From: Anaerolineae bacterium
GTDB lineage: Bacteria > Chloroflexota > Anaerolineae > B4-G1 > SLSP01
Assembly: GCA_021159805.1 (NCBI GenBank)
Contig: JAGHDT010000489.1
Location: forward strand, 1 to 5,012
DNA length: 5,012 bases
Direction: 5' to 3'
The position numbers and the translations under genes are program-made. Under the pieces are notes generated by a model, which saw only the letters and a list, made by a program, of their open reading frames with translations, made no database searches and was not told the origin of the DNA. This document shows, one piece after another, positions 1-5,012 of the stretch; position 1 is the stretch's first letter, and every line of letters starts with the position of its first letter.

Positions 1-2
1 CG

Positions 3-1175
3 TACCGCCCTCCCTGCCCGGAGCAGGAGGTGACCAACATCAAGGACAGCTTTGAGCCCACCGACACCGTCTATTTCGTCACGACCTACCGCGACCAACT
101 CGCGGGACAGACCAGCACCTACCGCATACTCAAACCCGACGGATCCCTCTACCGGACGTGGGCCCACGCCAGCACACGCGAGCACTACTCGGCCTCCTGC
201 TGGTACTGGGCGAAGAAACTCGACGGCGACGGCCCGCCGCCCGTCGGCACCTGGTCATTCGAGGTGGACTTTGAAGGGGGGACCTACGCGACCCACTTCG
301 ACGTCGGCATATCGAGGGCCATCACCGTGACGCACCCCAACGGCGGTGGGGTCTGGCGCCCGCCCGCGCTCGTGCCCATCACGTGGCAGGACAACCTGGA
401 AGGTGATGTCGCCGTAGATCTCTACGCCGGCGGCACCTTCCACTCGAACATCGTGACGTCAACCCAGAGCGACGGTCTGTTCTGGTGGGGCACCGGCACC
501 AGCCTACCCTCACGGGCTGACTACACCGTGCGCATCACCGACGTGACCGATCCTGTGGTCTTCGACGACAGCGACAGCCCCTTCACGATCGCGCGCGTGC
601 CCACCGCGAGCTTCACACTCGCGCCGAACAGCGGCACCGTCCCGCTCACCGTGACCTTCACCGACACCTCTGCCTCGCTGGTCGACAGTTGGCTGTGGGA
701 TTTCAGCGATGGGCTCACGACCACGCTCCAACACCCTACCCATGTCTACACTGACACCGGCGCTTACACCGTCACCCTGGCCGTGAGTGGCCCCACCGGC
801 AGTGACACAGTGACGCACACCAATGCCATCACGGTCACGCCGCCGCCGCTGGTGGCCGACTTCAGCGCGCATCCCATCCTGGGCACACCGCCGCTGACCG
901 TCACCTTCACCGACCGTTCCAGCGGCCCGCTCGCCGACCGGTGGGCCTGGGCCTTCGGTGACGGCATCACCAGCACACTGCAGCATCCCCTCCACGTCTA
1001 CACGCAGACCGGCACCTATACCGTGACACTGACCGCCGGTGCTGCCGGGGACGAGGATCTGGCAGTGAAGCCCCGCTACGTCCACGTCGTAGACCGGCTG
1101 TGGCACGCATATCTGCCGGTGGTGGTGCGAGATCAGGCTCACACCGGTGCGGCGCGAACAACCAATGGGTATTGA
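3..1175 (+). CDS. Secreted multidomain PKD-repeat protein, C-terminal part (5' partial)
   Basis: The frame is open to the left edge, so the start lies outside the window. The GTG at 30 is an unlikely start: the purine-rich AGGAGG touches it with no spacer, and the upstream codons (YRPPCPEQE) read as continuing protein. Counting residues from that GTG: 1-93 is a beta-sandwich module (DTVYF, YRDQ, PDGS, GTWSFE) of a type I recall at the C-terminus of secreted peptidases; 97-188 resembles the Kre9/KNH family (HPNGGG.W, ITW, DLYAGG, YTVRI); 191-270 and 275-354 are two PKD domains (PLTVTFTD, WDFSDG or WAFGDG, HVYT.TG.YTVTL); 357-381 is a tail with YLPVVVRD. PKD and Kre9/KNH modules are usually extracellular and serve adhesion or substrate binding. 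The missing N-terminus probably holds the signal peptide and perhaps an enzyme, but nothing here shows which. The protein is rich in Thr, as is common in exported beta proteins. Domain calls are from motif recognition; the gene itself is secure. Confidence 0.92.
   Translation, partial: YRPPCPEQEVTNIKDSFEPTDTVYFVTTYRDQLAGQTSTYRILKPDGSLYRTWAHASTREHYSASCWYWAKKLDGDGPPPVGTWSFEVDFEGGTYATHFDVGISRAITVTHPNGGGVWRPPALVPITWQDNLEGDVAVDLYAGGTFHSNIVTSTQSDGLFWWGTGTSLPSRADYTVRITDVTDPVVFDDSDSPFTIARVPTASFTLAPNSGTVPLTVTFTDTSASLVDSWLWDFSDGLTTTLQHPTHVYTDTGAYTVTLAVSGPTGSDTVTHTNAITVTPPPLVADFSAHPILGTPPLTVTFTDRSSGPLADRWAWAFGDGITSTLQHPLHVYTQTGTYTVTLTAGAAGDEDLAVKPRYVHVVDRLWHAYLPVVVRDQAHTGAARTTNGY
600..1091 (+). repeat. 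Two tandem PKD-domain repeats within the secreted protein gene
   Basis: Two units of about 240 bp (600-839 and 852-1091) encode aligned PKD domains joined by a short proline-rich linker (TPPPL). Shared landmarks occur in the same order: a V/T-P-PLTVTFTD strand, W.W.F.DG, TLQHP, HVYT.TG.YTVTL. The DNA copies differ mostly at third codon positions, consistent with an old duplication kept under protein-level selection. Copy 1 has WDFSDG and copy 2 has WAFGDG, each departing from the usual WDFGDG at one site. Confidence 0.85.
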
Positions 1176-1182
1176 AAACATA

Positions 1183-1211
1183 GCGTGGGATCTCCGAGAG
1201 AAAAACCACGC
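1183..1211 (+). terminator. Hairpin after the PKD gene, possible 3' end structure
   Basis: Eight bases after the stop codon, GCGTGG (1183-1188) pairs perfectly with CCACGC (1206-1211). Inside, TCTC (1191-1194) can pair with GAGA (1198-1201) around a CGA loop. No run of T follows, so this is not a canonical rho-independent terminator. It could protect the mRNA end or aid termination; the role is inferred from position only. Confidence 0.3.
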
Positions 1212-1225
1212 CGCCGTCGCGCATC

Positions 1226-1254
1226 TTGAATCCCATCTGGTAATCGGATATATT
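1226..1254 (+). promoter_or_regulatory. Predicted sigma-70-type promoter of the P-loop kinase-like gene
   Basis: The -35 box TTGAAT (1226-1231) matches TTGACA at four of six positions. The -10 box TATATT (1249-1254) matches TATAAT at five of six. The spacer is exactly 17 nt. Transcription would start near 1261, leaving a leader of about 80 nt before the ATG at 1340. The area is more AT-rich than the flanking genes. The prediction assumes a housekeeping sigma factor with the usual consensus. Confidence 0.6.
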
Positions 1255-1259
1255 GATAG

Positions 1260-1272
1260 TCAGATGATCTGA
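1260..1272. promoter_or_regulatory. Palindrome at the predicted transcription start, possible operator
   Basis: TCAGAT (1260-1265), one G, then ATCTGA (1267-1272) form a perfect 6+1+6 palindrome placed over the predicted start of transcription. A further TCAGATG half-site copy lies at 1297-1303, 37 bp downstream. Position and symmetry suit binding by a dimeric repressor, but no regulator gene is visible in the window. A 13-bp palindrome can occur by chance. Confidence 0.35.
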
Positions 1273-1329
1273 TTGCTTCGGCGATGTATTCTAACCTCAG
1301 ATGCGATAGCCCACGCAGGCAGTTTAGTC

Positions 1330-1335
1330 AGGAGG
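1330..1335 (+). promoter_or_regulatory. Strong ribosome binding site fixing the start at 1340
   Basis: AGGAGG lies four bases before the ATG at 1340. This supports that start for the kinase-like protein, whose sequence immediately reads as the first strand and P-loop of the fold, leaving no room for a later start. Confidence 0.7.
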
Positions 1336-1339
1336 GATC

Positions 1340-2026
1340 ATGAAGACGAGACTGATTCTCATTGAAGGACTTCCCGGTGCTGGAAGGACCACGACGGTCG
1401 ATGGGCTCAAATCCGCCGGCATTGATTGGTGCACCTCGAAGGTAGAGTTCTACAACCAATACGACAACCCACTGAACGCCTTCTGGACCTGGGGAGATGG
1501 CGCTGTGGAGAATGAGGTCATCGAGGAACCCTACGGCTCCGCCAAATTCACGGTCAGAATCCTGGAAAGAACGTACCGACTCGTCAACAGGATCCTCAGC
1601 CAAGATCTGTGCGTCGTGATGGAGGGATATCCGTTCCAGTTGGTCATTCGCAACATGCTCAAGATGTTGGGTACCGAAGATGACTGCCGGGCGTACTACC
1701 GGAGGTTCGTCGACGCCATCAGCTATTGCTCCCCCCATCTGTTCTACCTGCAGCATCCCAACTGGCGGGAGAGAATCGCGCGGATCGCGGAAAGCAGAGG
1801 GGAGGCTTTCAGAGCCATATTCTTCACAGCGATGACCCGCACCCCTTACGGAAGAGAGCACGGCGTGGACACCGACACCAAGGTCATTGACTTCTACGAA
1901 TCCTGCTACCGTTTCGGCCTCTCGCTGCTGGACACCTGGCCATTCGATCTGACCAGACTGGATCCGATCGCGTTGGGTCGCCAGGGCACGCTTGACGCTA
2001 TCGCAAAAGCAGTGGCTGAAGCATAA
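1340..2026 (+). CDS. P-loop NTPase, nucleoside/nucleotide-kinase-like, with Walker A Lys to Arg change
   Basis: This 228-aa protein opens with a hydrophobic strand and a P-loop, LILIEGLPGAGRTTT (residues 5-19), matching GxxxxGK[ST] except that Arg16 (codon AGG, 1385-1387) replaces the ATP-phosphate-binding lysine. A second strand, CVVMEG (91-96), occupies the Walker B-like position, with Glu95 as the acidic residue. HLFYLQHPN (133-141), then WRERIARIAESRG (142-154), resembles the strand and helix before the lid in thymidylate-kinase-like proteins, and Arg/Lys residues around 167-181 could be lid contacts. The size suits a single-domain kinase; there is no signal peptide or membrane segment, so it should be cytoplasmic. 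The substrate cannot be read from the sequence. It has its own promoter and RBS, and its stop abuts a REPIN-like element, so it is probably monocistronic. Arginine codons are unusual for this window (11 of 20 are AGA/AGG). The gene call is firm; kinase activity is uncertain because of Arg16. Confidence 0.88.
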   Translation: MKTRLILIEGLPGAGRTTTVDGLKSAGIDWCTSKVEFYNQYDNPLNAFWTWGDGAVENEVIEEPYGSAKFTVRILERTYRLVNRILSQDLCVVMEGYPFQLVIRNMLKMLGTEDDCRAYYRRFVDAISYCSPHLFYLQHPNWRERIARIAESRGEAFRAIFFTAMTRTPYGREHGVDTDTKVIDFYESCYRFGLSLLDTWPFDLTRLDPIALGRQGTLDAIAKAVAEA

Positions 2027-2130
2027 GTAGGGGCGAGGCATTCCTCGTCAGGCTACTGATCAAGCACCTTGAATCGGACACAGAATCACCATCAGTATAC
2101 CTAACGGTTGCCGGAATGCCTCGCCCCTGC
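2027..2130. repeat. REPIN-like inverted REP pair (GTAG-headed 104-bp palindromic element)
   Basis: The left arm (2027-2044) begins GTAG and continues GGGCGAGGCATTCC. The right arm (2113-2130) is its reverse complement, matching at 17 of 18 positions; the one difference makes GTAG into GCAG. The left arm can also form its own hairpin, CGAGG (2034-2038) with CCTCG (2043-2047). REP sequences handled by RAYT (Y1) transposases are known for a GTAG or GGAG foot beside a short palindrome, and inverted REP pairs of about 100 bp are called REPINs. The size, foot and symmetry fit. Between the arms, TACTGAT (2054-2060) pairs with ATCAGTA (2091-2097). The element starts at the base after the TAA stop of the kinase-like gene and has no T-tract, so it is not a standard terminator, though it may stabilise the mRNA end. 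No target duplication is visible and no RAYT gene lies in the window. A MITE is the main alternative. Confidence 0.6.
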
Positions 2131-2264
2131 AGTGTCTCGTCCCCAAACCAAAACGCGCCCTACACCAACATGGAGCTTGCTGCAGATAACAGACGCTGAG
2201 ACGCGAAGTTTGTGGGCACGGCGAGGGCACTAACACGAACCCCGGCCGATCACCGACAAGGAAC

Positions 2265-2269
2265 GGGAG
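2265..2269 (+). promoter_or_regulatory. Ribosome binding site for the hydrolase-like gene
   Basis: GGGAG lies seven bases before the ATG at 2277, with an AAGGA a little upstream (2259-2263). GGGA (2265-2268) can also pair with TCCC (2273-2276), so the site might be weakly masked in the mRNA. The nearby ATG at 2281 is out of frame. No convincing promoter was found between 2131 and 2264; TTTGTG (2209-2214), 16 nt, TAACAC (2231-2236) is the best and is poor. Confidence 0.5.
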
Positions 2270-2276
2270 ACGTCCC

Positions 2277-4277
2277 ATGCATGACATCTACATCGTCGAC
2301 GTAGAGCCCGGCGACGAACCGGCTTCCATCGAGCGCATCAAGGGCCTGATCACCGAAACCGGCGCTCGCGCCGTGGCTCTAATGGTCACAGCGGTCCCCA
2401 ACGAGAAGCCGCTCTCTCTCCGTCTTAGGGAGTGGGTCCGCCGTTTCTCGCTGCTACAAGACGGCCTGAAGGAGACCGCGGCGCAGGTGGGGATTCTCAT
2501 ACAGGCATTGATCGGCCACGGTGACCGCGGCCGGATTGCGGGCGACGTCCCCTTCCAGACCATCGTCGGCGCGGATGGTGTCGCGTGCCGCGAGAGCTTC
2601 TGTCCGCTGGATAGAGACTTCCAGGCCTACGCCACGGAGTTGATCACCACGTTGGCCCAACAGGCGCCCGCGTTCTTCATGATCGACGACGATTTCCGCA
2701 TCGCCTATCACGACCCGGCCCACAAGGGCTGTATGTGCCCGCTGCATCTTGAGCGCTTCTCCCAGATGCTGGGCGTTGAGCTGACCCGCGAAGAGCTAGT
2801 GACACGCCTTGGGGCAAAGGACAGTGGCGCGCTGCGCGAGCAATGGGAAGCACTGAAAGAACAGAGTCTCTGCGAACTCGCCCGCATCATCCGCAATGCG
2901 ATTGACGCCGTCGACCCTTCGATACCCGGCTCCCTCTGCTGCGTAGCCTCAGAAGTACATATGGCACCGGCCATCGCCAAGACCCTGGCCGGCAACCATC
3001 GCCCGCTGGTGCGCATCCACAACGCCTTCTATCTGGAGAATGGGCACAAGGGCTTCCCGGAACGCGTGACCCGAACGCAGCACGAGATCGCGCAGTTCTC
3101 GGCAGACACGATCATTCTGACCGAGGCCGATACCTGCCCCCACAACCGCTATAGTCTCTCCGTGAAGTCCCATCTGGCACACGTCACCGCCACCACGCTG
3201 GTGGGCTGCCAGGGGGCCAAGTATTGGTTCCCGAAGACCGATGCAGACGACTGGGAGGCGACAGCCCCCTACCGTGCGATGCTGGGTCGAGTGCGTCCGT
3301 TCCTCAGCGAGGTGGCCGTGATCCGGGACAGCGTAGCATGGCTCGGCCCACAGGTACTGGGTAGGCCCGAGGAGGTCCTCCGCAAGCCCTGGGAGGAGGA
3401 GAAGTCGCTGGACTTCCTATCCGACGATTGGGGATGGCGTCTCTTTGGCAGGCTTGGCATCCCTTTCACCGTCTCCGACGGCAGGGAGCCGGCAGACGCA
3501 CGCGGACCGGGTGTGCCGCGCGCCCTCTGCCGCACCGCGCCGTGGGCATTCAGCGATGAGGAACTGCACGACTTCCTGTCCGGTTCGCTCCTGCTTGATG
3601 GCGAAGCGGCATGGCACCTGGACCGGCGAGGCTTTGGCGAGCACCTCGGTGTGAGGGTCGATAGCGCGCCCTTCGCCTGTTCAGCCGAACTCCTGCACGT
3701 GATCCCCGAATCGACGCGCGAGCGTGAACTCTCGGTCAGCATGACCGGCGGTGGTCGCTACCACCTGGAGCCGACCGATCCCGAGACACGCGTCGTCTCC
3801 AGCTTCGTCACCGGGTCCAAAGGCAGCTTCACTGAGGTCGGGCCGGGGCTGACCTGGTATCAAAATGACCTTGGCGGGCGTGTCGCCGTCTATGGGCTCT
3901 CCATGCAGGCCCCGCTGGATTGGATCTTCTTCAACAGCAAGCGCAAGAGACAGCTCCTGGAGACGCTGACCTGGCTGACCAATGGCCGCCCCCCCGTGGT
4001 GGTGGAGACCGATCTCGACATCTACGCACTCCACGGCAAGGACACCACGGTCAAAGGGCGTGAGTATCTCTGCCTCCTGGATCTGAACCCCGACACGGTG
4101 GAGCAGGTCAGCCTCCAACTACCGGGCACCCCTGTGAAGGCGATTGAGCACCTCTCTATGGCAGGCGTATGGGAGCCGGTCACATTCAGCGCCGAGGGGC
4201 AGCGGATTCGCTGTGAGACCGATGCCGCAACGATGGAGCCTGTGATCCTGCGCCTGACCCGGATGATAGTGGCGTGA
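2277..4277 (+). CDS. Putative GH42-like glycoside hydrolase (TIM barrel plus C-terminal domains)
   Basis: This 666-aa protein has no signal peptide and should be cytoplasmic. Residues 1-345 look like a TIM barrel: FFMIDDDFR (133-141), then HDPAHKGCMCPLHLERF (145-161), and a strand ending IILTEAD (279-285). The Cys/His spacing C152-x-C154-x2-H157, with C104 or C109 upstream, parallels the zinc site of GH42 beta-galactosidases, where four cysteines bind zinc; here the last is His. Residues about 346-565 fit the alpha/beta domain that follows the barrel (FLSGSLLLDGEAAWHL, 433-448; RGFGEHLGV, 451-459), and 572-666 form a beta-rich C-terminal domain. GH42-like enzymes cleave beta-linked sugars through two glutamates. 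Here DDD (137-139) sits near the acid/base position and Glu283 could be the nucleophile; both are inferences. I recall similar uncharacterised proteins with DDDFR...GC.C..H motifs in environmental bacteria. The gene overlaps the following methyltransferase by four bases, so they share an operon. The fold is likely; the substrate is unknown and catalysis unproven. Confidence 0.85.
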   Translation: MHDIYIVDVEPGDEPASIERIKGLITETGARAVALMVTAVPNEKPLSLRLREWVRRFSLLQDGLKETAAQVGILIQALIGHGDRGRIAGDVPFQTIVGADGVACRESFCPLDRDFQAYATELITTLAQQAPAFFMIDDDFRIAYHDPAHKGCMCPLHLERFSQMLGVELTREELVTRLGAKDSGALREQWEALKEQSLCELARIIRNAIDAVDPSIPGSLCCVASEVHMAPAIAKTLAGNHRPLVRIHNAFYLENGHKGFPERVTRTQHEIAQFSADTIILTEADTCPHNRYSLSVKSHLAHVTATTLVGCQGAKYWFPKTDADDWEATAPYRAMLGRVRPFLSEVAVIRDSVAWLGPQVLGRPEEVLRKPWEEEKSLDFLSDDWGWRLFGRLGIPFTVSDGREPADARGPGVPRALCRTAPWAFSDEELHDFLSGSLLLDGEAAWHLDRRGFGEHLGVRVDSAPFACSAELLHVIPESTRERELSVSMTGGGRYHLEPTDPETRVVSSFVTGSKGSFTEVGPGLTWYQNDLGGRVAVYGLSMQAPLDWIFFNSKRKRQLLETLTWLTNGRPPVVVETDLDIYALHGKDTTVKGREYLCLLDLNPDTVEQVSLQLPGTPVKAIEHLSMAGVWEPVTFSAEGQRIRCETDAATMEPVILRLTRMIVA

Positions 4278-5012
4278 CAGATACGCATGAAGCAAATCGA
4301 CGATACTGGGACTCCCAGGCTGCAGGCTGGAAGGAGCTAAGGGACCGCGATGGGCTATGGCGCAGGTGCGCGCAGGAACCGGAACTGGCCTTCGAGGGTG
4401 GCGCACTCACGCTGATCCGGTCGTGTTGCGCCGACCTGGCGGGGAAGGAAGTCTGCGTCATCGGCAGCGGCGACAACTACGCCGCCTTCGCACTAGCGGG
4501 GCTGGGCGCCCAGGTCACCTCTACCGATATCTCGCAGCGCCAACTGGACATCGCTGAGGGCCGAGCTGGGCAGCTTGGCCTCGACATTGACTTCGCGAGA
4601 GCCGATGCAGCCGAGCTGGCCCCCTTGCCGGACAACGCCTATGACCTGGTCTGCTCGACGAACGGCTTCTTCGTGTGGATCTCGCAGCCCGCACGCGTCT
4701 TTGCGGCGGTGCAACGGGTGTTGAAACCCGGCGGGGTCTACATCTTCTACGACATCCATCCATTTCAGCGGCCCTGGCAGGATCAGGTACAGCCGCTGAG
4801 AATGGCCAAGTCGTATTGGGATACCGGCCCCTACACCGATGACGAGGGCACCTTTGAGTTCAACTGGACACTCGCAGATCTCGTGAACCCGATAGCGGAT
4901 GCCGGACTTGTAGTGCAGCAGGTCGTAGAGTCCCCAGCGAAGGACCCCCGGTTTTGGGAAGGCCACTCCTATGAACCGGGTACGGCGAGCTCGCTGATGG
5001 ACTGGCCGGCGA
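4274..5012 (+). CDS. Class I SAM-dependent methyltransferase (3' partial)
   Basis: Translation from the GTG at 4274 gives 246 open codons to the right edge. The GTG overlaps the preceding TGA (GTGA) and has no strong RBS, which indicates translational coupling; the ATG at 4287 is out of frame. The Rossmann methyltransferase motifs are present: motif I VCVIGSGDNYA (60-70), where the usual third glycine of GxGxG is Asn68; acidic end of strand 2 at Asp85 (TSTDIS) for the ribose hydroxyls; Asp111 (ADAAELAPLP) near the adenine; motif LVCSTNGFFVWI (125-136); and LKPGGVYIFYDIHP (150-163). A conserved-looking C-terminal part follows: FNWTLADLVNPIADAGL (196-212) and ESPAKDPRFW (219-228). I recognise this as a family of about 260-275 aa, so only the last few dozen residues are probably missing. 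It transfers a methyl group from SAM to an unknown acceptor in the cytoplasm. Coupling to a glycoside-hydrolase-like gene suggests a shared substrate pathway, but that is inference. Confidence 0.92.
   Translation, partial: MTDTHEANRRYWDSQAAGWKELRDRDGLWRRCAQEPELAFEGGALTLIRSCCADLAGKEVCVIGSGDNYAAFALAGLGAQVTSTDISQRQLDIAEGRAGQLGLDIDFARADAAELAPLPDNAYDLVCSTNGFFVWISQPARVFAAVQRVLKPGGVYIFYDIHPFQRPWQDQVQPLRMAKSYWDTGPYTDDEGTFEFNWTLADLVNPIADAGLVVQQVVESPAKDPRFWEGHSYEPGTASSLMDWPA

Noticed and set aside
30..32. GTG at 30 as the true start of the PKD protein
   Set aside because: The AGGAGG touches the GTG with no spacer, the frame stays open to the window edge, and such proteins normally begin with a signal peptide, which is absent here.
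510..1181. A long open frame antisense to the PKD region
   Set aside because: It is low-complexity (Gly/Arg/Val-rich) and is explained by the GC-rich PKD coding strand.
1183..1316. Long-range inverted repeat GCGTGGG (1183-1189) with CCCACGC (1310-1316)
   Set aside because: Only 7 bp over 120 nt, and the first arm pairs better with the nearby CCACGC at 1206-1211.
1328..2041. A 237-codon open frame antisense to the kinase-like gene
   Set aside because: It mirrors the + strand gene, shows no recognisable domain, and the + strand has the P-loop, promoter and RBS.
2069..2101. TTGAAT (2069-2074) and TATACC (2096-2101) as a promoter inside the palindromic element
   Set aside because: The spacer is 21 nt, too long, and the -10 box is poor.
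2099..2130. Integron attC-like site (ACCTAAC at 2099-2105 fits RYYYAAC)
   Set aside because: No GTTRRRY partner core at a suitable distance and no cassette or integrase; the strong symmetry belongs to the GTAG-headed arms.
2027..2130. Rho-independent terminator
   Set aside because: The stem is strong but there is no T-tract after either arm and the outer loop is far too large.
2191..2205. Short direct repeat AGACGC twice (2191-2196, 2200-2205) in the leader of the hydrolase-like gene
   Set aside because: Six bases in GC-rich DNA is at chance level and no promoter element is aligned with it.

Overview
The window most likely comes from a GC-rich environmental bacterium, plausibly a member of the Chloroflexota. 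The main clue is the C-terminus of the first protein: PKD modules followed by a short tail with the string YLPVVVRD, a kind of ending I associate with secreted Chloroflexota proteins. This assignment is an inference from memory, not a search. All recognisable genes lie on the + strand.

Layout: (1) 3-1175 is the 3' part of a large secreted or surface protein gene, open to the left edge. It carries a beta-sandwich module, a Kre9/KNH-like module, two tandem PKD domains and a short tail. (2) 1176-1339 is an intergenic region with a hairpin, a good sigma-70-type promoter (TTGAAT, 17 nt, TATATT), a 13-bp palindrome at the predicted start of transcription and a strong ribosome binding site. (3) 1340-2026 encodes a 228-aa P-loop nucleoside/nucleotide-kinase-like protein whose Walker A lysine is replaced by arginine. 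(4) 2027-2130, directly abutting its stop codon, is a 104-bp element with near-perfect 18-bp inverted termini headed by GTAG. It looks like a REPIN (an inverted pair of REP sequences). (5) 2131-2276 is a leader with no convincing promoter. (6) 2277-4277 encodes a 666-aa cytoplasmic protein resembling GH42-like glycoside hydrolases. (7) 4274-5012 encodes a class I SAM-dependent methyltransferase that starts at a GTG overlapping the previous stop (GTGA) and runs off the right edge.

The hydrolase-like and methyltransferase genes almost certainly form a translationally coupled operon. The kinase-like gene looks like a separate unit. It has its own promoter, is bounded downstream by the REPIN-like element, and uses AGA/AGG for 11 of its 20 arginines, against about 7 of 50 in the hydrolase-like gene, which suggests a different history. 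I see no CRISPR array, tRNA, rRNA, transposase or integrase gene. The points most worth following are the Walker A substitution, the REPIN-like element, and the altered metal-site and catalytic motifs of the hydrolase-like protein together with its coupled methyltransferase.
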